Shown: positions 38,515-49,757 of the stretch, one piece after another
How positions within the stretch are numbered: the stretch's first letter is position 1
How the letters are laid out: the number at the start of each line of letters is the position of its first letter
Assembly (NCBI GenBank): GCA_034336665.1
Contig: JAPFBE010000003.1
Span: forward strand, 65,329,352 to 65,393,351
Direction of reading: 5' to 3'
Origin: Luscinia megarhynchos
Taxonomy: Eukaryota; Chordata; Aves; Passeriformes; Turdidae
Length of the DNA stretch: 64,000 nt
Notes under the pieces: model-generated
The model's database searches: none
What the model saw: the letters and a program-made list of their open reading frames with translations, nothing else
Told to the model about the DNA's origin: nothing
Position numbers and translations under genes: made by a program

Positions 38515-39184
38515 TGTTGGAGCATATAAAACAGGGGTCTCTCCCTGAGTTCCTCAGAGGGAGATAAGAGTCCAGGAATTGAGTTAAAACCTTTAGATAA
38601 ATTAAACTATATTAAGTCACTCTTACATGAAATAGAAGTGTAAGCTTAAGTTTTAAGTAAGAAAGAATGTTTTAAGTGCCTTAAAGAGCAAAAGCCTTAG
38701 AATCTAGTGTAAAAAAACAAGATTCAAAAACAAGCTTCAGTGAGAGCTCAAAAAACACAGTTCTAGACATAACAAAAATATAGTAAGAATATTTCTTACA
38801 TTCTTCAGATAGAACAAATAGGTTATATGTGCAAGTTTATGCATAAACTTTTGTATTGTAGAACTAGAATTCTAATAGGTTTAGAAGAAATGCTTCAGAT
38901 TCATGTTTTTAGCTCATTGGGTAATTTGTAAATAAGAAGAGGGAGAGACACTCTCCCTCTCTCCTCACCACCATCATCATCATCCAGAAGACAGGAGCTG
39001 TGGCTGCAACTTCAGCCCTTCTCGAGCCTTGCACCAGAAAGCTGCTACTACTTCTAATCTGGACTCTATGTGACAGCTTTTAGCACAGACTTCAACACTT
39101 GAGACTCTGCTTTAGAATAACTTTACAGCAACCAACAACTGCTCTTGCCCTTTTTGAAGGCCTAAGCCCATGACAATCTAAACA
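38515..39184. mobile_element. Solo LTR of an avian endogenous retrovirus
   Basis: A 670-bp segment begins TGTTGGAGC and ends CTAAACA, so it has the TG...CA ends of a retroviral LTR. It is bounded on both sides by the direct repeat CTGGAT (38509-38514 and 39185-39190). It interrupts a CR1 whose sequence is continuous once the segment and one repeat copy are removed. A 6-bp duplication is typical of alpha/betaretrovirus-like (class II, ERVK-type) elements; I infer the class only from that. No second LTR or internal viral gene is present, so this is a solo LTR left by recombination. Two hairpins lie inside (38540-38564 and 38938-38960). Orientation is undecided, though an AATAAG word at 38931-38936 hints at the plus strand. 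Confidence 0.88.
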
Positions 39185-39932
39185 CTGGATTCTGCACCAG
39201 AATTCTGGGATGGGGAAACCCTGAATGGACAAACAGACTGGGGCATAAGAGGCTGGAAAGCAGTGCCGTGGAAAGGAACCTGGGAGTCCTGGTTGGTGGT
39301 AAGTCAAATATGAGTCAGCAGGGCCCTGGCAGCCAGGAGGGCATAAGGGACATCAGGTACAGCATTAACAGATAGGCAAGGGAGGGGAGTGTCCTGCCCT
39401 GCTCTGGGGCAGCCTCACCCTCCAGTGCTGGGGGCAGTTTTGGGTGACACAGTATTAGAAAGACATGAAACATTAGAGAGTGCCTGAAGGAGGGCCATGA
39501 GAATGGTGAAGGGTCTGGAGGGGAAGCAATATGCTATGAAGTCACTTGGTGTGTTCAGTCTGGAGAAGAGGGGACTGAGGGGAGACCTCACTGCAGTCAC
39601 AACTTCCTTGTGAGGGGAGAAGAGGAGGGGCAGGCACTGATCTTTTCTCTCTGGTGACAGTGACAGAACCTGAGGGAATGGCTTGAAGTTGTGTTGGGGA
39701 AGGTTTACATTGGATATTAGGGAAAAGTTTCTACACCCAAAGAGGGTGGCTGGGCACTGGAACAGCTCCCCAGGGCAGTGGTTACAGCACCAGCCTGACA
39801 TAGCTCAGGAAGTGTTTGGACAGTGCTCTCAGGCACATGGTTTGATGGGGATGGAGACAGTCCTGTGCAGGGCTGAGCTGGACTCAATGATCCTGATGAG
39901 TCCCTTCCAACTCAAAATATTCTGTGAGCCTG
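39185..39932 (+). mobile_element. CR1 LINE, downstream part with 3' end
   Basis: About 0.75 kb of CR1 continuing the piece at 38338-38514. Recognisable segments are AGAGGCTGGAAAGCAGTGCC, GAGAAGAGGGGACTGAGGGG, a TTTACATTGGATATTAGGGA segment, CACTGGAACAGCTCCCCAGG and the 3' end TGATCCTGATGAGTCCCTTC. It is GC-richer than the intron around it. The 112-codon plus-strand and 128-codon minus-strand frames here are by-products of the element. It is the longest CR1 in the window and 5' truncated. Confidence 0.94.
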
Positions 39933-40442
39933 CGACTTCTGAGATTCATATATTCATTTTCTTTCATGTGCATTACATTCACATTAAATTTTCACATTTT
40001 TGGGGAACTGGTGATCAGTAAGCCACATTTATACTCACAGATCTACTTTCTATTACCTTTAGCTAACGTGCAAACTGTGCACTCTGAGTTTAACAGATTT
40101 TGTAGTACTAACATTAGCTGAGAATCTTTACCACTAAACAGAAAATACAACAACATTCTCCATCTAAAGCTATAAGAAATATTTTAGAATTCCTAAAGAA
40201 ATTACAACACTAGATTTTATGATTTGTCTACAAGGCACATGTCTTGAATTTATAGACTTATGAATTGCAAAGCAAAAAGGACAGATGATTTTCTAAGAGT
40301 TTGTATATAGTGAGCAGCCATTAAAACCTGCAGATATTTGGCAGGGGTAGTGGGAAAGCATGTCAGGGACTTAAAAGAATGAGAAAAATTAACTGTTAGG
40401 AAGCCAGAACAAACCATAACTGCAGCATTATAAGCTACTTAC

Positions 40443-40564
40443 CAATAGAGATAGGGTTTATCCTTATCTACATTGATATTGTTTAGTGGATCCATACGAA
40501 ACCAGGTGTTAAGAGTAAACCCATTTTGATAAGGCCACTTAGCAATAGGAGGCAATGCAATTGC
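40443..40564 (-). CDS. NBEA: NBEA exon 5: start of the ConA-like (laminin-G-like) domain
   Basis: 122 nt: 40 codons plus two bases, local residues 144-183 and the first two bases of Cys184. The acceptor AG is at 40565-40566 after a purine/pyrimidine tract; the donor GTAAGT begins at 40442. The peptide runs from [15 protein letters not shown] through [11 protein letters not shown] to DKDKPYLY. This matches the first beta strands of the concanavalin A-like domain of BEACH proteins. Reading through the donor gives a spurious C-terminal Trp instead of the spliced Cys. The domain is thought to be a protein or glycan interaction module; its ligand in NBEA is not evident from sequence. Confidence 0.97.
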
Positions 40565-42902
40565 CTGGAAGAAGGGAAGAAAAAAAGAAAAGAAAGAATT
40601 AGTTTTTTGAGAAATACTGCTTAAAGTAATGCCTTTCAAAAATCCTGTGTCATTCTAGATCTGTACATCTGCTTTAACTTTCAAATATGAAATATAGAAA
40701 AAATCCTTTAAATAGTGCTTCTATATAATGCACTACTTTTCTGTCTATTTTAAAATACATTAACTTTTAACTACATAAATTCTATCAATAGAGGACACAA
40801 CATTAAATTTATGAATGGGCAATATTAAGAGAACAAAAATAGAAAAATTCCTTCTGCTTAAATTAAAACTATAAATTCAGCTTTTAATAATTATTAATCT
40901 CATCAATAAACTTAAATATAAAATCAAATTAATCAACAGATTATAAAATAGAGATTCGTTGTTAAAACTAAAACTCAATATTTCAAGGAACACCTTTGGA
41001 ATATGGCTCCTGCCTCCTGAGAGGCAGTTTCCTGCCTGAAGCAGAAGAGCTGCTTGATGACAAATGGGAACAACACCTGGGAGTAGTACTACCACCAGCA
41101 CAAGGTGTCCTCCAGCTGGAGTAACTAACATGCCAGTTGCACAGACTGGTAGAGATGTAATACAGTACTGGGAGAGCCCTGCAGCTGGGAAAATGAAGCA
41201 GCTCTCAGCAGCATATCCATAAACTGGTTCAGTTCAACTTCACTCCATCATAACTGCCATTGAAGTCCTAGATGCACAAGGAGCACACACTTAACTTTAA
41301 AGAGGGCAAACTGGTATTTATCATACTGATTAAAAATCATGCTGTTTCTCTGTCTGATGTCCACATTGTGCATCACACCTGAAAACCAACTCAGTGCTAG
41401 TGAACTAGGTCCTGTCTGATATCTTTCTTTTAATGAAGTGTTTTTGTTTCTGGGTCAATTTATAAATTTCTGCCCATGGTCCACTTCAGAGGATGTATCC
41501 TCTCCAGGACTTCATATTATAATAAAACATGCACTAATAAAGACGTGCAAATTTGAAACTCATGTTTCATGATTTACAGGAGTGCAGTCCATCATGAGTA
41601 GCATGTGAAATGAGATCCTGGAAGGATCAACAAAGGAAAGAAACTATCCATTTCAATCAAGAACTCCTATTATTGCTGCACATCTTTGGACAGGAAGGAA
41701 TGTTTGAAATTCTTCTCCTGGAAAACCTTCTTCAGACCTCTGATAAAAAATTAAATTTAAGAGAGAAATTTCATCAGGGCTTGCCTCTGAAGCCCAGAAA
41801 TGTCAAAGCAGTATGTGTCACTGTAGACATTCATATTCTGCAACAGCTGTCTTGCTGAGGCAGGTACTTGTAAGAGGTTAACCGTGGTTTTAATTTATCA
41901 GGAGATAATGAAACTTTCCCTTTCAAAACTTAGTAATTAATTCTTAACACAATCCACCCTATGCATTTTGCTGACATATGTGTTTATAAGGCTGGATATC
42001 AAACAAGATCAAAGAAGTAATCTAGCAAAAAATAACCCAGGTGTGAAACAGTGATTATCAGCCAGTTTACTTCCCAGATGCAATCTGCCATTCTGACAAG
42101 TCTGTTCACAAGAAATGGACTTAGTGGTTTGGGTTTAAAGAAAATATCAGTGCCATTGATGGATGAAGTGCACGTAGAGCAGCCTTCATGCACTGGCACG
42201 AGAAAACGGGAATCTCAGGGTTATTTTCTGTTAGAAGATGCCATGTTCTACCTGAGCATATACCATTCCATATCAGAATTGAACTGCACCTCAGATTTCT
42301 ATCTCCCAGTATTAACCATTTGTATTTACTCTCACAATAATCTATAAGTTTTTGATTTACTTGTAGGGGTTTTTTTGGTGGTGTGTGGTTTTTTTTTTTT
42401 TTTTTAAAAACTATGTGCAGTGAATGGAAAAGAGAATATCTACTTGGGAAGGTTTGGAAAGGAACACAATTTCACCATTATAATTTATCTCCACTGCCTT
42501 GATGGACAGGAAACAGCTGATGGAAATCAGACAAAATGACAACTTTATTTTAAAGTTTGAGTAAACAGTCACTGTAAACTGTGATGATATGGACAAGTTC
42601 ATTGTTTGTTTTTCCTCAACTTTATCCTTTATATAATATTACATTATTCTAATAAAATAACGCTGTTCTTCGGAATTTTCAGGTTTCCCTTTCACAGTAA
42701 CTTCCCCACACCAAAATCTGCTGCTTGATATTCCATCCTCACAAATGCAACTTCTCAACAACACAGCTACCTTGTAAGTCTGTGGAAGGCAGTGTCTACA
42801 CTACTCAAGTATTTCCCCTCTTATTTTCTTTTCAAGAACTTCTGAAACCAAACAAGGTATTTATTTGTTCCTGAAATTGTAGTATTTTGGTTGAAAACTT
42901 AC
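40565..42902 (-). other. NBEA: NBEA intron between exons 4 and 5
   Basis: 2338 bp. A G/T-rich stretch with a 17-base T run lies at 42365-42405. A moderately GC-rich part around 40980-41290 is unassigned. No transposon was recognised. Confidence 0.9.
42389..42405. repeat. Poly-T run of 17 after a G/T-rich stretch
   Basis: Seventeen T residues preceded by a GGTGGTGTGTGG motif. On the NBEA strand this is poly-A. Confidence 0.9.
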
Positions 42903-42998
42903 TGCAGCACTACAGCCTGGGAAGTTGAAAAAGGTATCAGGCCCATGTCTCTGTGGCATCTGATTAAGGACTGATAATAATTTAACTGCATGTCTTGG
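42903..42998 (-). CDS. NBEA: NBEA exon 4: linker into the ConA-like domain
   Basis: 96 nt, exactly 32 codons in phase 0 at both ends, local residues 112-143. The acceptor AG is at 42999-43000 and the donor GTAAGT begins at 42902. The peptide starts PRHAVKLLSVLNQMPQRHG and ends NFPGCSAA, leading into the beta-sandwich domain. Cys at the GCSAA motif is NBEA-like; I recall Lys at this place in LRBA. Because both ends are phase 0, skipping this exon would keep the frame, but nothing in the sequence shows that it is skipped. Confidence 0.96.
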
Positions 42999-43247
42999 CT
43001 GTGAAAAAAAGAAAATTGCACAAAAATCAATACAACCATTTTTATACTCTAGGCTACAATGGAAAGTGGACAGTTTGCAAACAACAGAGCAAATTAACTC
43101 TAAAATAGTTAGCAAAAACACTTCCTGAACATATGTTCATTCAACGTGAGAAAGTAAATTCAAGTTTAATATGTCCCAGGAGACAGTTTATGTTAACTTC
43201 AGGCTCTAACAGAATGACACTTAATGCTTTATCTGATCTCAGCTTAC

Positions 43248-43348
43248 CCAGATTCCATTTTCGCCTCGAAGCATGCTGAACAAAAGCTTCAACTCCTTGA
43301 CAGTGATGCTGTAGCTGGCAAGAACCCCCAACATATCAACTAGGAGAT
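43248..43348 (-). CDS. NBEA: NBEA exon 3: armadillo-like region
   Basis: 101 nt: two bases that complete the split Asp, then 33 codons, local residues 78-111, ending in phase 0 after Trp. The acceptor AG is at 43349-43350, preceded on the gene strand by a pyrimidine-containing TTTCCTTTGA. The donor GTAAGC begins at 43247. The peptide opens with [14 protein letters not shown] and ends GENGIW. LRBA shares the first part but differs in the second half, where this exon reads LLFSMLRG. It is too short to stand out as an open reading frame and was found by joining splice phases. It is separated from exon 4 by only 249 bp. Confidence 0.95.
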
Positions 43349-43748
43349 CTTCAAAGGAAAATAAAGTTATTCTGAACTCTGAATTTCACTGCTTTGATAC
43401 ACATACACACAAAAAGAAGCCGAAAAAATTAATATCTTTAAAAGTAAGTGTATTCACATATTCTAAAAATCCAACTTACTTGTATTGAATAATTTACAAA
43501 GGATTTCATGTTAAGTTTTGCATCAGACTTTGAAAAAGGTATTACATTTATGGAACATTAATTCTTCCCATTTCACAACATGCATCACACATTATAAACT
43601 TGTCCTTCCTGCTGTATATATTTTTGGGATAAGAGTTCCTTCTTTCCTCTGAAGTAAGCATTTTTTGCTACAGTGATAATGCTTCTGATCTTTACTGTAA
43701 TGAAAGGCCAGGGGAAAATGAAAGAAAAATAGCTCCCTCTGGCCCCTG

Positions 43749-43905
43749 CAAAAAAAGTTCAAACCAACAAAAACCCCACGAAACCAATCAAATGAAAACC
43801 CAGCACTCAAACCAAAACAATACCAAAACAACAAAAAACCCATAAGGAAAACAAACAAAATCATAGCACAAAAATAATTAAAGAGCACAACAAAAAGAAG
43901 AGATC
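43749..43905. repeat. A/C-rich, G-poor low-complexity tract
   Basis: About 155 bases on the plus strand consisting largely of A and C with few G or T, built from imperfect CAAAA and CCAAA words. In the NBEA transcript it would be U/G-rich. It gives a spurious Phe-rich 98-codon minus-strand frame. Confidence 0.75.
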
Positions 43906-46900
43906 AAAACTGCTAACAGGTATATGGAATACAGCTTTCATTACAATGTCTCAAAACCCATAAACTCTTACAGTAAGAACACGAAACAGTCTTCCTTCAG
44001 AGACTATCAGGTTTAAAATCACTGATAGTGCTTGAATTTTTATTTATAACCCCAGAATTTCATTTAAACAATTTGTTAGCTTGTTGAGTGCTTAACCTTT
44101 CCTCATACTCCACACTTTTCTCTGGAATAAAATGGACTAACAAGAATTAAAATTTCCTCTAGCAGGAGGTAAACCAATTTGCTCATATTCACAGACGAGG
44201 CATAAGAATTTAACTCAAAGACCAAACAGTGAAGTCCAGAGTATTCAAAACAAAAGAGCTATGACACAACAGAATCAGCATTAACATACTTCCCCCCAAT
44301 CTGTTCAACAGCCACAGGATTCCCCCACCCCCCTCCTGCCTCCCTGCTAAAACTTGTAGAAGACAACTTTCTGCATACAAGTTTACATTTCATCTGTAGG
44401 ACTGCATGTTATCCTTGTCCATTAGTGAAAGGATGATCCTTACAGGTGCTGACAGAGAGTAGTTTTCAGGAGAAACAATTCTTTCCAAAAACATTTTACA
44501 TTCATATTTTGTTTTAAAACAAATTTTCTCTTTGCAAATCCATATATATGTGGTTTTGAGCAATGAAACTCAATGAAACTAGCCTCTGATCCTTAGCAGG
44601 CAAAAGGCATGTGTAAAGAATTAAATATCATTTAATTTACAGAAGACATAGTAAACTGGTGAGTGAAATCACATATCAGGAAGGGCAAAAGCAAAGCATT
44701 GGAACTTAGCAGACATTTTCACCATAAATTCTGAATATAGTCCTAATCTCCAAGCACAGATTTTCTCCCTCATTTCCCCATTTAAAAAATGGGCCACGTA
44801 TACTTGTGAGAGTATTAGGGAAAACAATAAACCCCTATGAAAACCAAATGCCTTGTCTTTCATGGTGGTGAATTCTATGACTCAGCTCCCCTAGTACCTG
44901 CCCCCTTCACTGTAGTCTCCAGCCTGGAGTGAAGCTGGCACATCTTGTACATGATGAGAAACTGGGAACAGTCACACTGAACACTCAAGAAAAGTAAATA
45001 AGCACAAGTGAATACTAATCTTTGGCTGAAAATGTCACAATTCCTATTTCATAGTTTCAGCCTCCCTTTTGGATCAAGGGACTGCAAATTTTGATTCCTT
45101 TACAGAGGAAAAAAATGTTAGAAGCTAAGTTGTCTGGAGAAAATCAGAACACCTGCAAAAAAAAGACCTTGTAACAGAGGAAAAAACTGCAAATTGATAC
45201 AAACACAAAAATTATTGGTAAATTTTAAAGAACACTGAACATGTGCTGCTTTGTTTCATTGCTATAGCACAGTACTACCTTATGGTACGAAAAAATTTTT
45301 ATTTCTCCTGAAGATGTGGATAACCTACAGGCATTAGAAATACATATTTATAAGTAATGAATTAAACATTGATGGAGAGAAACAAACATAAGCTCCCTAA
45401 TTATGTAACTCTGGGTAAAATAATGACCTGGAAGATTGAAGCCCAGTAAGTAACAAGCAAAGATAAATCAAACAACATCTGTGGAAGTAGAAGCACTTAC
45501 GGCTATTTAAAGATATTTCTGTAAGCTCCTCTAAAGAATGTTTGTTTCTTGTTTCAATATAAAGACTTAAAAATAATTATTACATAACTTTATTTATACT
45601 TACTAGAAATCTCACAAAAGAGTTAATCCCATCTGTTTTATAAATCCTAATAATCCACTCATCTATAAATGGACAAAAGTCACAAAGCATACTACAACTG
45701 GATTTTTTAAACTCGTACTTTTTTTTTTATATTAAATAAGATTACATATATAACTGGAATCCATGATCTCATTTCAGAAAAAGAGATTGTATATATTAAT
45801 ACTAAGTCCAGAAGGAGAAAACAGGCATTTTCTCATTTTTAATGCATTTCTAATTTCTATTAATGGCACCTTCTGAATACTTTCATACTAAGCAGTTTTC
45901 ATATGATCTATAAATTAACCAGCAACCTTGAAGGAATGCCTAAATCAGTCACTTAATATGAAAATACAATAGAAAAAATGCCTGCCTGTCTTTCAAGTAA
46001 CAATGCACATATATCAAAATGAAGGGTCTGCCATTAATTTTGGAAGATACATTAAACAGCATTCAAAAGAAAACTTCAGGAAACTACCCTCATACGTCCT
46101 TAAGCTCTTAATATTAAATGATCATGAAATTGTGAATTTTAACACTTGTTGGTGATATAAATTAATTTCTACAGGTTGTAAATAGAGAATGTGATATTTT
46201 TGCAGTTTTTCTTGTGGAATGAGTTGAAAGAGGAAAGCTTGTTAACAGTCCATTAATGACAGAGCAGTCAAAACCCAACATTGTTGCTTGAAAACTAGGA
46301 ACTTGTTTCAGTGCTTAAGAATTCAGTCCCAGCATTTTTAGAACAATTACCTAAATCATCACAACAGAAATGTGGGGAAAAAATGTGACTTAGGTGAGAC
46401 ATATCTACTCTATGAGTTCAGAGTACTTTCTCATCCATTGTTCAGACTTCTCAGATGGGACTACAGACACACTATCCCAAAGAGTCCCTCACAGCAGATG
46501 ATCCACTTCACTACTCATCACCTGGAAACAGACCTGAAAAAAGTGAGTCCCTCAAGGAAGATCCTGTGCAGCTGTTAAAAAAAAGAAATTAAAAGCACCA
46601 ATCATCTATGAAAATATTTTCTCCTCAACTATTGATAAAATGGCTGACCATTCCCTATATTAGTATAACAGACTGTCACAGTACAGAATTTTTTTTCTGA
46701 AAGGTGATGTTTCTGAAAAGCAAATTGAGCCCATTTGGGTTGCCATTGAGATTTTCAAAGTGATTAAGCTTTTATTCTTCACCACAGAAGAGTTAAAATC
46801 ACATGAAGTTAGGTATTTGAAATACTTAAAATCTCATGAATCTGAGTCTTCATCTAAATCAACAGAAAAGTTCTTCTCATTGCAAAAGTTTGGCTTCATG

Positions 46901-47109
46901 TTTATTTGCTGCTGTCTGACTATCACAAAATCAGAAAAGGGAGGATTCAGGCTTAGACTGGTCCTGAAAGTGTGCTGTCAGAACACAAAACAGGGTTTAA
47001 AGAAACAAGATAGGCAGTAATATCTATCTGGGTCTAATCAAAGTGTTTCAAAAAGGAACAAGTGAGATGACCTAAAAACAAGCAAGCAACTCCCAGAGAA
47101 GCAAAATAC

Positions 47110-47127
47110 AAAAAAAAAAAAAAAAAA
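47110..47127. repeat. Poly-A run of 18
   Basis: Homopolymer A run in an intron with no recognisable retroposed body attached. Confidence 0.95.
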
Positions 47128-49525
47128 CACCACAGAAAACTTGCACCCTTTAGAGATGATAAAAGCCAATTTCAAAACATTAGGCTAACAGAGTATTAGC
47201 AACTGTTTTGGGAAAAAATGTGGTACTAACTTCCTGGAAGTAAAAATTAACACAGCTTTTGTTCAAAACATTCTCCCTTTAATGTTAAAAATAATTTTAG
47301 CACAAAATTTCTTTCTTTATTCCCTGACTTTGGGAAGTTCATAGAAATATTTGAGCCAAAACAATTCTACAGTTATGACCTCAACATCTGCATAGAATCC
47401 TAGGGAACACAGACACTGCATTAGTTGTCATTCTTCTGCCTAATACTGAAATAGTTATTACATTACCTTTTCTGTTACTTCTGACTTATTACCTATGTTA
47501 TTGCCACTTATAAAAGGAGACTAAGGTGCTTACAGAAATCAAGAGATAAAAGCAAAATCATCAAATTGGTTGCTTCCATGTCTTGTTAAAAAAAATAAAA
47601 AACCTCTCCCAAAAAATCATTTACAGCTACCAGAGAAAATCACTAGGAAGCATGATTCTTTAAACCCTGCTCATGATACATAGGTGCATATTCAGATAAG
47701 TAGAAACACTGCAAAGCCAAAATGTTATCAGAATCCAATCTTTCAGTTTTGATTTTAAATTATATGTACTCCCTTCACCCATGTAGGCATACCAAGCAAC
47801 AAGCTTACTGAAGTTTTTTTGCAGAAGTCTCTTTCTGAAGCACTGTGTGACCTCCTCAGAAAAAAAAAGATTAAAGAGGTAGAATATCCATTAGGTTGTT
47901 TTTTAAATTTACTATCCCTGGCTTATATGAATATCTGCCAATTCAGAGTGATTTTTGAATTGCCAAATGTTCCTAAAAAAGCCAGATCATATGCTCTTGA
48001 TTTCTGACTTCTATAATTAGCTAGGCAGTTTAAAAAAAATAGTGCCTCTCCAATGGAGGCACCATTACAGTCTTGTATGCCACATATACAAGTACCACTT
48101 ACAGGAGCTTAAATTGAACAAATTTTGTTGGTGTGATTACTCATGTAAGAACACTATTTCCATGAGTAAAACCCTGAAAAAATTTTAGGATAGAAATTCC
48201 TGTTCTCATCATAGAATGTATTATATTTAACATGGAATACAAGAGTACCTTTACCCTTTACACTATTCTGACATACCATACTTACAAATACTGTAAAACA
48301 AAACATATTTGGTGAAAACCATCATTTATTAATCTATTGGTCTGTCAGACTTCAGTCAGAATTTCACTGTATAGTATTTAGCATAACACTTCTGTTTTTA
48401 GCATTTAGATACATTTCTAAACAAGATGTTGATTATGACTTCCTTTGAAAAACAAAATGTAGCTTCTCCAAATACTTTATTATCCCAAACATGTTTATAC
48501 TGAAAAAAAAAGACAAAGAGAACTCTCAAAAAATAATTCCTCAGTAATACAGTTTTTATCCTACTATTATCATCTTGCTTTTTGTCTGAAACCCTTCCTA
48601 GCTTACTGTTCCAAAAATACCTGTATATACATCAAGAATCAGATCATCAACTAAAACATTAGAATCACAGAAGGTAAAACTCTGAAATCATTCAAAAATG
48701 CCTCACAATATAAGAATCCTTACATCAGTCACAAACTATATAAGAATTAAGAACTACTTGCATACTCTGCTGAAAGAAACTGCCTAAAGCTCCTTCAGGG
48801 AAAATAAATAGTAATCATATCTCTTCAGGTGCCGTATTTAAATGTGGTGAGTAAACCTGTTCTTCATCCATGTAATCAGGATTATAATCTGTAATCTGTT
48901 ACAGGGAGGATGTAGTGTGGAATATCAAACTCCTTCAAAAATACTATGAAGACCTTAACTGAGAAATAACTTCATTACTTATGTTCAGTAAACAAACAAA
49001 GCATGCAAAATGTTATAGGATGTTACAACCCACAAATGTAAAAAATGAAAATACATGATAGGGATCACAGGAATACCTTATGGAATGATTGTTTAATATA
49101 ATCCATATGCACAGCATTCAAAACTGCAAATAATATCTGTTATGCTGTCAGATGAGGTTGTTTAAAATAGATCTATAAATTATGACATCATTATTAAACA
49201 TAATGTATATGAAAACTAAAACATTGCCTCATAGATAAAAAGTCTAAAATACTGTTTTTAATGATTTAAATTTATCACTAAAATAACAATACCCTCTCAA
49301 ATGAATTAACAACCAGTTATTTCACGCAGTGTATCTACAGAGTTTTTAAACTACGGATATATTTTTGCCATTTTCCTGAAATGAATTAAGTACTTCTGAC
49401 TCAATAGCAGTGCTAATGAAAATATAATTTTACGTAAAAACCAAAACATTCCATACCCTTCCATAAACACAAAACATTGGTAGATCAAGAATGCAATAAT
49501 TATTTTATCAGTTGGCAATTTATAC

Positions 49526-49757
49526 CTGCAATCATGTCGTCCACAGTACTCATCTTCAGCAGTACCTGTTCAATTAAGCCAACTTCCGTGCTAGTCTGTA
49601 AATTACGGACGCTCTTACGTAGAATTGCAGTGAACATACTCCAGATTTCTGCTTGGCACGTTACATCACAGTGCTCCAAAAGCTCTGACATGCATGTAAT
49701 GCTCTCTGCATCCTGGATTATAAAGTTCATCTCCAGATCAAATTCGCCACCAACCAG
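49526..49757 (-). CDS. NBEA: NBEA exon 2: start of armadillo-like region
   Basis: 232 nt encoding local residues 1-77 plus one base. The acceptor AG is at 49758-49759. The donor begins at 49525 with GTATAA, a weaker donor than most in this gene. The exon starts in phase 0 with LVGGEFDLEMN and ends after a split Asp codon (G|AT) near VDDMIA. The peptide is alpha-helical and rich in Leu/Ile, including ELLEHCDVTCQAEIWSMF and a basic stretch LRKSVRNLQ, typical of the N-terminal armadillo-like repeats shared by NBEA and LRBA. In LRBA I recall different residues at several of these positions (for example QEGES where this has QDAES), so NBEA is preferred. An upstream exon must supply the initiator Met and the glycine-rich N terminus. 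The opposite strand is open across the exon, but that is a shadow. Confidence 0.96.

Larger units (their letters stand above)
32726..40442 (-). other. NBEA: NBEA intron between exons 5 and 6
   Basis: 7717 bp and the most repeat-rich intron in the window. It contains an (ATT)8 run (36665-36688), a 22-base A run (36784-36805), a 20-bp tandem duplication (38232-38270), an (AAT)5 run at 38292-38306, and a CR1 split by a solo LTR (38338-39932). The first 3.9 kb shows nothing I can name. Confidence 0.9.
43349..49525 (-). other. NBEA: NBEA intron between exons 2 and 3
   Basis: 6177 bp. A strand-asymmetric A/C-rich tract spans about 43749-43905 and an 18-base A run lies at 47110-47127. No mobile element was recognised. 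A small GC-richer patch at about 46370-46580 has an open frame of 68 codons without family features. Confidence 0.9.

Noticed and set aside
39415..40021. Overlapping 128- and 112-codon frames on opposite strands
   Set aside because: Both lie in the CR1 at 39185-39932.
5416..49757. Assignment of the gene to LRBA
   Set aside because: Residues in exons 2, 3, 4, 6, 7, 8, 9 and 11 (for example [13 protein letters not shown] and GGKGF) follow NBEA where I recall the two paralogues differing.
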